This document shows, in pieces, positions 1 through 9,436 of a stretch of DNA of 34,570 nt. Each line of letters starts with the position of its first letter. The stretch's first letter is position 1. Position numbers and translations under genes: made by a program. The notes under the pieces were generated by a model, which saw only the letters and a list, made by a program, of their open reading frames with translations, was not told the DNA's origin and made no database searches. The stretch comes from Paraglomus occultum (Eukaryota; Glomeromycota; Glomeromycetes; Paraglomerales; Paraglomeraceae): positions 1 through 34,570 of the forward strand of contig CAJVPJ010000212.1 of the NCBI GenBank assembly GCA_910592205.1, given 5' to 3'.

Positions 1-517
1 GGAGTATTCCACATGTGGAGCAGAAGCCATAAAGAGAATAACAATGGTAAAAGCGTTCATGAGCAACCATGTAATAGCTGTTGTTATAGTTGGTGAATCC
101 AATAATGAGTTCGTTGCGACGAGTAAGCCATTTTTCATATCGCCTAAAGTTATTGTCATTGTTATTGTACTTGCGTGTTGGGAGTGAGTATATTCTCGCA
201 AACTCACTCACAAGTTCTGCTGTGCATTCTTCGTTACTTCCAAGTAATACTAGTGTTATCGTCCTATCATGAAAATGTATGCGTTTGCGAATAGCGTAGT
301 AAACGTTGTCAATTTGAGTGGGCTTTACGTTGGTGATTTGCTGGTAAGAAATCCATTCAAGTTTATTGTATTTATTCACGTAACAGGATTCAACCAAGTT
401 GGCAATGGCTGGATTATTAAGAGTCTCTGATGCTAACGACATAATAATTTGACTTGGAAAATTCTTTTCCACAAATGCTGTAATGTTAATTCTCAACATT
501 TGTGTTACATTACACAT
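1..517 (-). CDS. Unrecognised protein, N-terminal part, cut by window edge
   Basis: An open frame runs on the minus strand from an ATG at 517 to the window edge, 172 codons with no stop. It starts MCNVTQMLRINITAFV. The composition is protein-like: varied residues, many Asn and Tyr, a run of Asn and Asp about residue 120, and several cysteines near the visible end (YHCYSLYGFCSTCGIL). I do not recognise the family and see no membrane segment or catalytic motif. The length of the open frame in AT-rich DNA argues that it is or recently was coding. It lies beside a decayed transposon-like gene, so it could belong to a repeat family. The start is the first ATG of the open frame and is not otherwise supported. 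Confidence 0.5.
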   Translation of the reverse strand, partial: MCNVTQMLRINITAFVEKNFPSQIIMSLASETLNNPAIANLVESCYVNKYNKLEWISYQQITNVKPTQIDNVYYAIRKRIHFHDRTITLVLLGSNEECTAELVSEFARIYSLPTRKYNNNDNNFRRYEKWLTRRNELIIGFTNYNNSYYMVAHERFYHCYSLYGFCSTCGIL

Positions 518-1666
518 CGTTTTGCTAATCTAAAACTTTGTCAACTACCAAACGAATGATTAATTATCCTTATAAGGGCAATTATTGAGACCCCATTCAA
601 TCTTGTATACTTATACTACGTCCGTCCAAGCTTTCAAAAAGTGCTTTTACAATATAATACGTCTCTTCATTATTCTTGTCATGTTAAGATTTTATAACGA
701 GATATTACTACTACGAATGTAATTAACGGTATAGTAATGGTTAATAGCATTATTGTAAACTGACATTAATTCGCATACCAAACATTGTCGAAACTAATTT
801 GTGCACCAAACATAAAAATATATACCAAAACTATTCATAGACATTATCGTTATCGTCAAGATATAATGTCGAGCTTGAGCCGAAGTCAACAAGCGATAGC
901 ATTTTTCTTCCAATCAGTTTAGTTTACCACAGCTGGAGGAAACCTCCGGAAGCCAATCTTACTCTGTAACGGAAGAAACAGTAAAAAAACCTGTATATAA
1001 AAAAACGCCAATTATTTCTATCTTTGTAGGATAACAATCAGCACCTTTTGAAAGGGGAGTTATCCTGATGCTTGGAGTCCTAATGGACGCGAATTAAAAA
1101 GATAGCAACGCAACGGATTAACGTGATAAGTAAAATTGTGATGAGATTTACTGTATTGACATTCATTCGTCACTACTGCTTAGGAAACAAAAAATGACGA
1201 TACTAGTTATTCATAAAGTTAATAATAAAATGTTACAAAAAGACATAGATACTGTATAATTATAAATCCGTGCATGTATAATTTAGGGTCCAGACTTGAG
1301 TGAAGAACAATTGGACGTGTAGTATTTCCGACAAAATTATAACTTTCATAAAACCCATCCTGCTCTAGTACAGTTGTGACCTCTGACGATTCGGCGGTCG
1401 AACCGAATCTCATGGTGTTACTGTTAAAGGAGATCTCCTACCAAGGACGAAACATAAATAAATGCTACAAACTGCTAGATTAAATAATATGCTATAACGT
1501 TCGATTTAAAGAAATTTCCAGATGATGCTCGCAGGATAATATGAAATTATTGGTTAGTCCAAACTTACTCTTTTGAAAAACAGCGTATATAGATTAAATT
1601 ATATATAAGATTACTCGTATGTGAAAAAATTATAATTATAACGGTTCGACTGAATAGGAAAAGGCC
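518..1666. other. Intergenic, AT-rich, no firm gene
   Basis: No recognisable gene. A 64-codon minus-strand frame (1413 down to 1219, starting MRFGSTAESSEV) has a partly protein-like composition. It ends in a hydrophobic low-complexity tail and has no partner exon that I can see, so I do not call it. Confidence 0.4.
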
Positions 1667-3307
1667 ATGCATTTCTTGGATATAGGTTGCAAATGTGGTT
1701 GCTCAAAAAAGATTCCGAAGAAAGGTTTGCCGAATTATGCGAGACATTTCAAGCTCTCTCTAGAACCGAGCAAGATATATTTTTAATGAATGGTGGAGAA
1801 ATAACCACCAGTCGACGCCTTGAAAAGAAAACGCGTACTAACAAAAAAACTTTTTATTATTGAGATTGCAATACGCCGCTTTGTCAAAAAACGTATCTCA
1901 ATATGTTGGGATTGGTCGCACTTACTTCGTAAATGTCAGAAATTACCGAGCGACGAATGGTATAATGTCGCGCATTCACAGTAATATCAAACAAATGCCG
2001 TGATGGGAAAACTAAAATAACCATTGATATAACAGTTGCTACTGTATTGAAAAATTTTATGAAATCCATAAACTACCAAGTCCTGGTAGAGTCAATCGCA
2101 TTACACGATCGCTCACACCTCTGCCAGCTGAAACGAGTTACAAATCAGTCTATCATGATTTCATTGCAGGCCTCGAAAACGACAGCACGTTGAATATGAT
2201 GCATTTTGCAAGTTGTGGCACCAATTAACGCCTTATATTCAAATTATAATTATGAGTCCAAGAACTGATTTATGTAACACGTGCCAACATTTTCGGAACA
2301 GCTTGCAGTATAATGCTCATAAGAAAGAAGAAACAAAAGATTTATTGAAAACATCTAGTTAAAGCTAAGTTAGAGAGGAATTATTACAACGAAAATACGA
2401 ACAACAGAGAAAATTGGTAGACAAGAATTATCTTACGATGAGAGGTAAAGTTGATTATTGTAGTATTGACGCTACTACCCATTACAGTTACGACTGGCAC
2501 AAAACGTTTACGTACCCCATTCCGATCAACATGTAAGTAAAATTTATTATTTCAGTCGACGTAAAGTTTATTTGATATTCAGGATGAAGCATTACGCGAA
2601 CAAATTAATTAAGTTCTCGACGAAGATAAAATAATTGGCAAAGGTTCTAATGGTGCCCTGAGCATAGTGTTTGATGAAATTAAGAGATTGGATAAAGACA
2701 AAAAACATCTAAAAATTACTTGTGATAACGCCAGTGGTCAAAATAAAAATAATGCCACTGTTTAATTTTGATAATTTGCGGTTATCATGAAAGTATGGAA
2801 TTAAATTTTATGATAGCTGGACAAATTCAAGTGTGATGGTAATTTTGGGTTGATTAAGAAACCTACCGCAAATGACAATAAATTGCGTAGATCATATTGT
2901 TAAAATTGTGAAAAAAACTAAGTACAGCAGGATCAAACAAAGCCCAGTGCCATGAACACGGCAAAGGCTTTCAATATTTAGATCTTGATTCCGTGATTAT
3001 GTTAAGAATTATCTTTACAAATTCAAAGCAGCTCGACCTGGAAATTGTCAAAGCTCAGCTGGTTTGTAATGGTGCTTATACTGAATTCAATCTGTTAAAA
3101 ACTAGTACTAGAAAAGCAAGTGTTCCTGAAATATGAAATTACCAAAAAAATAAATCCTTTTCCATCCTAGTACTAACCTCTACTCCATTAGATTACAAAA
3201 GGCAAGAATATCTTTATTATAACATTTGCCCGCTTATTAGAGATGAATTCAAAGATATTACTTGTCCAAGACCAACCTATACTGTATTAGGAATAAATAA
3301 AAATTAA
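1667..3307 (+). pseudogene. Decayed multicopy transposon-like gene (D-N-x-x-GQNKNN family)
   Basis: Pieces of one protein lie in order on the plus strand but in shifting frames with many stops. In order: a Cys-rich start CKCGCSKKI (about 1688); CQKTYLNMLG (about 1875-1905); a Pro/Gly linker with GRVNRITRSLTPLPAE; MSPRTDLCNTCQHF (about 2251-2295); DATTHYSYDWHK (about 2468-2505); CDNASGQNKNN (about 2722-2755); FMIAG (about 2807-2820); and a tail with KDITCPRPTYTVLG (about 3255-3293). This order matches a large uncharacterised family, expanded in arbuscular mycorrhizal fungi and some arthropods, with C-x-C-x-C, S/KPRTDLC-x-x-C and DNC-x-GQNKN motifs. From memory I believe part of it is covered by the Pfam entry DUF7869, but I am not certain. 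The D in DNxxGQNKN may be one acidic residue of a DDE-like nuclease, which is inference. The copy cannot encode a protein. Confidence 0.72.
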
Positions 3308-3507
3308 CCTACATTATTTCAACACCTATGAATTTTTTGCTGTCATTAGGTTCTCTGTCTAATTTTTAAACAAATATTACTAGCTTTGCCAGCTTTTAAT
3401 TTTGTCAAACTAATAAAAATTACTTGGTAAAAAACAATGTTTATCTGTGATTGCTGTAAATCAGAAACAATACTGGTTTGTCTTCTTACAGGATTTTAAG
3501 CACATAA

Positions 3508-4330
3508 ACGGGAATACCAGTTTTGTTATGGAAAGGCGAAAAGAATGAATTGGTTTGTTTTGCGGTTAAGAAATTGCAAGAACGAGATGTATTTAATGCG
3601 GTACCCGCATTTTGGGGTAATAGTGGCTCGGTTGCACCATTTTACGGAAAACAAGAATTGTGCATGTGGTGTTTTTTTAAAAACGAAAAGGCTTGAAGAA
3701 TTGGAATATTCAGAAACAGGTAAAAAAATATTATTAATTTTTATACGAATAATATTAATCAACCAAACAAAGAAATGGTAAAAATCTCGCAAGACATAGG
3801 AGAAATTAAACAAAAAATTTCTACGTTAAAACTCAAGTAAACCAAAACACCGAAAAAGTGGAGAAATTAGACGATAATATAGATAATCAAAAACAACAAA
3901 CTACAATTTTAGAAGAAAAGTCGAGAAAGTTAGTATTTTCTTCAAAAGAAACTCTCAAAACCATATACAATTTTAATACTCCTTGACACTGAATTGGGTG
4001 GCCTATTTTTTAACCTTCGCTGGTTATATTAAAAAGTTTATAGAGCAAAGAATAGAATAGTTAAAATTATTTGGTTGAAATTCGCCAAATATTTAAAGAA
4101 TGACAGTGAAATATGTACCACTGACTGGGGCTTATGTAGTTGGTTTTATTTGATTAAACAAGCAATTGATAAGTGAATTAACCCTCGTATTAGTAATTGG
4201 TTTGTTATTCAAAAACTAATTACGATAGCAATAGTATGCTTAATTGTTGGTGTCGGATTTTATTTAGATAGTATTATTACTTCTTCGCTAGAACTCCATT
4301 GCAAAGATTAAATTAAATATATTTGCTTCC
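3508..4330 (+). pseudogene. Unrecognised decayed gene fragments
   Basis: Several short plus-strand frames look protein-like. The frame 3508-3696 includes IPVLLWKGEKNELVCFAV and VPAFWGNSGSVAPFYGKQ. A T-run at about 3670-3676 then shifts to the frame with RLEELEYSETG, which ends at a possible splice donor at 3720. Next come MVKISQDIGEIKQKISTLK (from 3775) and, one base out of frame, a coiled-coil-like stretch at 3831-3986 (TQVNQNTEKVEKLDDN onward). Beyond 4005 are short frames with hydrophobic segments, such as LITIAIVCLIVGVGF, and a piece MTVKYVPLTGAYVVGF broken by one stop. The order suggests one decayed gene with an N-terminal domain, a coiled coil and perhaps membrane segments. I do not recognise the family. 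Confidence 0.4.
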
Positions 4331-4559
4331 ATAGCAGCATAGTACTGTTGAGCTGTATGATTTAAGAATTGTTATGGGATATCCGCATGGGTATTGTGGT
4401 TATCATGTCTTAATGAATTTTTTGTCTTGTGATGGTATAAGAAGATGGATAGCAATGTTTGTAAAGCACACATCACCCTCACTAATTATTTGTGTTCGAA
4501 AATTCTCGTTTTGTGAACATTACTCTAGTCAATCTCACTGGGATGGTGGTTGACTCTCA

Positions 4560-4835
4560 GGCTGTTTGCTTCTGCTAAACATAATCACAAGCATAATGAC
4601 TTGTCCATCATTTACCCCATTTGGTCGTCTAATTGCTGTAATGTCATTACAGTTGCTCCGCCAGCAGTTCCCGCCCAATCAAAGTCGATTAGCATAAACT
4701 CGCCCTCACTGTTCTGTTCATGAAAAGCGTTGACAACTTCCTCAACTCAGTGGCGGAGTAAATTCGATAAACTCGAGGGTCATCAAGTTGCGAGACAAAC
4801 CTGTAACCGTTACTACTTACACAAAAGTATACTGT
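4560..4835 (-). pseudogene. Decayed fragment of a fungal protein-kinase-like gene
   Basis: On the minus strand the pieces RFVSQLDDPRVYRI, VVNAFHEQNSEGEFMLIDFDW-AG and RPNGVNDGQVIM follow one another in different frames. The block HxQ...FMLIDFDWAG followed by a RPxGxxDG-like stretch resembles the C-lobe of the expanded fungal kinase-like proteins (FunK1-like, or kinase-tailed Crinkler-type) of mushrooms and arbuscular mycorrhizal fungi. In these, the DFD of LIDFDWAG stands in the place of the DFG motif. Frames are broken by stops and single-base shifts, so the copy is dead. The family match is from memory of the motif and is moderate. Confidence 0.4.
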
Positions 4836-4974
4836 AATACAAATATCCAATCTGGAACAACTTAATTTCAGATTAACTTGTAAATAAATGAAAATTAAAA
4901 AATATGTTATAATTCTAAGAATGCATGCAAAATAGAATTTATTAATGATCTCATCTACGTCGCTAAAACATCAT

Positions 4975-5193
4975 TCATTGTTGATTGTTCTTCTTTGACA
5001 TACAGTAAATAAGCCACAATTGACTTTGCACTTTCTTCTTTTTCTTAGACAAACGTGTATTATGATTAATAGAAAGCCACGTATCTTTATTGCACCAAAT
5101 ATCAGGAATCGTATTTGCGCGACACCATATTGCTCCGCCAGGATGCTGTTTAGGTCGTGGATTCTGTATTAACGCAAGGCGTATCTCTTTCTT
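4975..5193 (-). other. Weak minus-strand open frame, possible gene relic
   Basis: A stop-to-stop frame of 73 codons with no ATG start reads LALIQNPRPKQHPGG, IWCRANTIPDIWCNKDTW and a lysine-rich RLSKKKKKVQ. The tryptophan- and proline-bearing composition is more protein-like than expected for intergenic DNA. It sits among other relics. I recognise no family. Confidence 0.22.
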
Positions 5194-6121
5194 CTAAATG
5201 CTGTTGGATAACTGTGCTGGGATTTCTTGACTATAATGCTAATGAGCTACCATATAGAACAACAACAGCGTTCAAGGTTTGCTTTATGTGTTTGAATTTA
5301 TCGTCAAAGAAAAAAGGAGAGGCAAATCAAACAGTTTTTTTAAACCTCTTATTATAATGAACGGCAAATCGCCAGAATTTCTCTTAACAACTATTATTTT
5401 AATCGTAAAAACTAACATACATCACTTTTGACTTAAATAAACAATTTGAACATGCTCATTTTTCACCAGTAAATTTTATTGTAAATTACTGATCGGAATT
5501 CTCCTTGGTTTCATGCTTATTATAAATTCCACAAAAATAAACTTTACAACATATATCAAAGATATAATGTTTGCCTGATATGGTCTAATTCGTTAATGTA
5601 AAAACTTTTACATTTGTTAGTTCATGTCACCTTACTCAATTTTATACATAAACTTACATAGATCTAAAAGAAAGTTATGAATTTTATCAAGTAAACTATT
5701 TTAAAAAAATAAAAGCAAAGCAACATATTAAAAAAGCACTGGTTGCCACTAGTTGTGTCGACTGTAAGAAATTTAAAATATAAAAGCTTGTAAACTTGCT
5801 CTTGATGACCCAACAATGTTACGGCTACCATCATCGTGAATATGATTTTGAGAACGCTCCCTTATATAGTTTCTTTTTTGATTCAGCGTTAAAAGTTATA
5901 TTTCATACTTTAATATGAATTATCTTGTTAGTATTAGGCTAGTTACATGCTGCGTTCTTGCATTGAAAAAGAATAAAAAGCATTTAAGGTAAACCGGTTG
6001 TGGGAGGGGGAGTTAATTTTGAGATTTAGCATTTTCCAGGAGTCTTAGACTATCCTACTAATGCTTAATCTTTCGTGACAATTAGTGACTTGAATACAGA
6101 CTTTAATATATACTCACAATT
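5194..6121. other. Intergenic, nothing recognised
   Basis: AT-rich DNA with short frames only. A 66-codon plus-strand frame at 5157-5357 overlaps the minus-strand relic and has no support. I see no repeat, RNA gene or promoter that I can defend. Confidence 0.4.
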
Positions 6122-6301
6122 CTATCGTTGTATACGACTCGCCTTTTGTTTAACCTCGAGCTCATCATCCATTATAATTCGCCAGGATTGACTATCGGGG
6201 AAGTTTTCTATCCTAACGCGTGATGATAAGTTATAATCCCAGTGTCTAAGTGCCGCAAATTTGTTGGTTGTTTTAATGCTCACTCTTTGTTGGATAGTAT
6301 A
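6122..6301 (-). other. Possible last exon of an unrecognised minus-strand gene
   Basis: Immediately after a splice-acceptor-like TTCCTGTAG (minus strand), an open frame of 59 codons runs to a TAG at 6124-6122. It includes KFAALRHWDYNLSSRVRIEN, PDSQSWRIIMDDELEV and a basic end KQKASRIQR. The charged, varied composition and the basic C-terminus look coding. I could not find convincing upstream exons between 6310 and 6900. It may be a real terminal exon or a relic. Confidence 0.3.
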
Positions 6302-6925
6302 CTACAGGAATTATTTAACGTTTACGAGCTTTTTGTTTATTAGAATGTAAAGAATTAATTTAAAAAGACAATTATAAAAAAATAAAAGTAAATTGTGTGA
6401 ATTAAAGGTGTGCTGAAGGTATCGTTTTCGGAGGAATATTATCGCGCCATCTCGGCATCTAATTATAGTCTAGTTATGATACTTCCATTGTATTAGGTAT
6501 TAATTGTGCGGTAATGTTTGTATCGGTATTCTTCTGTGTAATTCTGATTATAATAATATCATAATATTCAGTACTGGTTGATGGTCAGTATGTGGGAGCA
6601 ATATTTTATTCGATATTGAGCATGAATCTTCTTGGCCACGTGTGGTCGTTGAAGCTTACTTGTCGATATCATCACGTAGTAGTAGTCGTAGTGTGTTGGT
6701 GTCGATTTTGTTGTCACAGTAGAGGGGCATTATTTGTTATAGGAAGTACGGTTATTCTTGTCAACAAGGAAGATAAGTTGCATTATAAGTAGTTTCGCGA
6801 AGAGGCGCGACAAAAGAAGACATTGACTTGCACGCGAGAGACCATAAAGGGTAAGCGCATGTAAGAGTGTCACGAGTTACAACAAAGCCACAAGATTTTG
6901 AACACCAACATTCAGCAACCCAGTT
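6302..6925. other. Upstream region of the Josephin gene
   Basis: No supported gene. The 66-codon frame 6592-6792 has a low-complexity valine run from GTAGTAGTCGTAG-like repeats and is not supported. An in-frame TGA at 6899-6901 lies just upstream of the Josephin start, so this stretch holds the promoter and 5' leader of that gene. I cannot point to a TATA box with confidence. Confidence 0.4.
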
Positions 6926-7982
6926 ATGGCTCATTACTCTCCAGAAATTTATCACGAAAGACAAAGGTTATGGCTATGTGGACAGGTTTGAGATCGGAAA
7001 TGAGGGAAAGTGGGGGGAGAGGAAGAGAAACCCAGACTTTTCTCATTGTTTTGGCTGGCAAAACTGACAAGGACTGTTTATGAATGCTGACACTTAGCAT
7101 GCTGTCAATAGCTTGGTATGTAATTAATGTTTGCAAACATGATAGCATTATATTGGGATTACTTGTTATATGTTAATTGTTGGAATACAATCAATTTAGC
7201 TTCAGGCGGAAGTCTATACTAAATCTGATATGGACAAAATAGCAGAAACTCTGAACATAAGAACAGACGTCGAGGCTAGATCATGGCTATCTTATTACAT
7301 AAACCCCCACAAAAGCATAATGTATGAACGCCTAAATGTAAAGTTTTGAAGAGACATTCAGCGAATTAACGTTGTTGCTCTTGTAGTATCGGTAATTATG
7401 ATGTTAATGTGATAATAGAGGCACTGAGTGAACAAGGATTAGAGACGCGATGGTTTGATGTCAGAAAGGGTAATTAGTAGCTAAGCCTTTTTTTTTTTGC
7501 GAGCTGTAGGCATTGTTACATATTTACCCGTTCCCCATCTTCCCACACTGACATTGTCGATCAAGACATTCGCACAGATATCCAGTTCACCGATCGAACG
7601 CTTTTTGGCTTGATACTCAACACGCGAACAGAATTCTTGTGCTTTCCACGGCACCATTGGATTGCTATTAAGCCTATTTTCGGAGAAGAAACACATACAG
7701 TATACAATCTAGATTCTAGATTGACCAGACCCAAATCGTTTGATAATGAGGAGGCGGTACGAATGATAAATTATTTTGCATTGAATATTGTAATGGGTTG
7801 ATATAAGGTCTACTGATCATATCGATACTTGTTTACTCTGTTCCCAGGTATACAGTTTCTTGGAGAAAGCTATCCATCACGAAGGCGGTCAGCTGCTCGT
7901 AGTCAAAATCAAACAGGAACATTCTGGCAGTGATAATGAACTAACCGATCGCCACGGGTCTACTACTATTGACAATCATTAG
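6926..7982 (+). CDS. Josephin-domain deubiquitinase (JOSD1/JOSD2-like)
   Basis: Six exons: 6926-6985, 7098-7115, 7200-7321, 7387-7469, 7578-7789, 7848-7982. They give 209 residues, close to human JOSD1 (202) and JOSD2 (188). The Josephin domain fills the protein. Residues 8-18 read IYHERQRLWLC, with the catalytic Cys18 (family LCxxHxLNN). The 18-base second exon encodes HAVNSL, completing that motif. GNYDVNVIIEAL and TRWFD follow near residues 70-90. PRHHWIAI holds the catalytic His121, and VYNLDS (about 136-141) holds the third active-site position. The family cleaves ubiquitin isopeptide bonds; plant and animal members act in the cytosol or at membranes. The start is fixed by an in-frame TGA at 6899 and by alignment. 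All five introns are GT-AG and keep phase. Nothing appears broken. Confidence 0.93.
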
Positions 7983-8893
7983 TGCAGCCTTTCCAAGTAT
8001 TTTTCTTTTTTAACCTAGGAAATATTTATTCTATGTGAATATATTAACATCAAATTAAAGCCGATTACAGTATCAGATGTTGTTCACAAGATTGAGGCAA
8101 GGGTGCTTGCTCACCGTTGTGTTGTGTATATTAAACATCTCAAGAAACCCCCAAATCTCATGTTGTTACTCAACTTATGTTGTTGGCTTAAAAACCGTGG
8201 GCTACTTTTTTCTTTGTTGTCTGGTTAAGGCGAATAGAAGCTATATCAAAATATCAAAATATCATACTAGCACAAGATGCTATATCATTTTGTGGGGAGA
8301 GTTTTCTTTTTTTAAGTGTAGAACCTGTTCAATTGCATGTAATTATTTATATACTATCGATAAAGCATTTCCAGTGCTAGTCGGTTAAATTGAAAGTTCC
8401 TATATGTTAATAATAAAAACTACGATCGGCATGATTTTCATCCCTCCCCAGCAACATGTTAAACGGGGACATGTGCATGAACAAGTATTGTTCCAGATTT
8501 GTAATGTATTGTAACATTGATATTTACACAAGTTTCACAGGTTTCATGAAAGGTCAAATTAGATGACACGAGTTTTAAAATAGCACACAGTCCACGTGAC
8601 CGTAAGAAGGTTTCTTGCAAAAAAGAATGACAGTGGTGGTGGCGGTGTTGGTGGTGGGGGAGGGGGGTAAGTAAGTATAACAGTAGAGAATAAGCAAATT
8701 AGGATATAACTAATAACAGGGTAAACAGATTTTAAGACATAGGTTTTGCACATAATTTTCCTGCGTCGACATTATCAAATCAGAAGGGAAGTGTACACTG
8801 CACAAATTTATACTATTAGTAAATATTAATTGCTTTTTGAGGACACAAAATCGTCTATAAATAAATCAGATGAACAAATAAATATTCGGTTCA
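7983..8893. other. Intergenic, with a short G-rich tract
   Basis: No recognised gene. A 103-codon frame at 8077-8388 is rich in Cys, Tyr and Phe and has no family-like motif, so it is left uncalled. At about 8632-8669 the plus strand carries a run of GGTGGTGGCGGT and GGGGGAGGGGGG type, a low-complexity G-rich tract with G-quadruplex potential. Confidence 0.45.
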
Positions 8894-9100
8894 TCAAAAA
8901 TCATCCACTCGATAAACTTCATTCGGGTATACAACATTTTTGAACCCTCCAAATAAGGCATCATCGGCAGCTGAAAAGAGCGTTATCTACATATTTCATT
9001 GCCACTATTGCACAATGAACATAGCCTTATTTACCATCTGCCGTCTATAACAAAATCCATCACAACTTTCGAACTCCTTTACTCTCCGTACCCCCTAACC
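8894..9100 (-). other. Possible end of an unrecognised minus-strand gene (two exons)
   Basis: Two minus-strand frames can be joined in phase. One ends at 9035 (KEFESCDGFCYRRQM) before a GTAAATAAG donor. The other starts after an ATATGTAG acceptor at 8986 and runs to a TGA at 8894-8896 (ADDALFGGFKNVVYPNEVYR then VDDF). The second piece is strikingly protein-like. No ATG or further upstream exon is evident, and upstream DNA is the pyrimidine-rich leader of the Kch1 gene. It may be a relic or the tail of a short gene of unknown function. Confidence 0.27.
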
Positions 9101-9436
9101 TTGTAATAGTAGTAGTAGTAGTTACTAAAAAAAAAATCGCAATAAACTGGATTGTGTCTGCATTTGGACCTTGGTGGTTTGGCCGTGCCTCATACACTTA
9201 TAGCCCACTTGCATTCTCTATCTTCTACGAATTTTTGTCTCGACGAACAGCGGACACTACTAATTCTTCCTGCCTTTACCAACATTACTACTATTACTAT
9301 ATCATCAAGAAACTTCCCTCCTTCTTTCCTTCTCCTCTACCACTCCCCCACCGTCTTCACCACTTCTCCACTATTCCCGACTACTTTACATTCTTTTCTC
9401 TCTTGGCATACTGGCATAACCCTATACTAAAGGACA
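9101..9436 (+). promoter_or_regulatory. Pyrimidine-rich upstream region of the Kch1-family gene
   Basis: A short TAG trinucleotide repeat (9107-9122) is followed by an A-run (9127-9136). From about 9265 to 9420 there is a long plus-strand CT-rich stretch with TCCTTCTTTCC, CTCCTCTACC and CCCCCACCGTC. CT-rich blocks just before the start are common in fungal promoters and 5' leaders. Two overlapping frames of 92 and 112 codons arise from this low complexity and are not called as genes. Confidence 0.45.

Noticed and set aside
1-6300. Endogenous giant-virus or other viral insertion
   Set aside because: No capsid, polymerase or other viral hallmark could be recognised; the identifiable relics are transposon-like and kinase-like.
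6592-6792. 66-codon frame before the Josephin gene
   Set aside because: Contains a valine run from trinucleotide repeats and no conserved motif.
8077-8388. 103-codon plus-strand frame
   Set aside because: Cys/Tyr/Phe-rich composition with no motif, no partner exon and no conserved start context.
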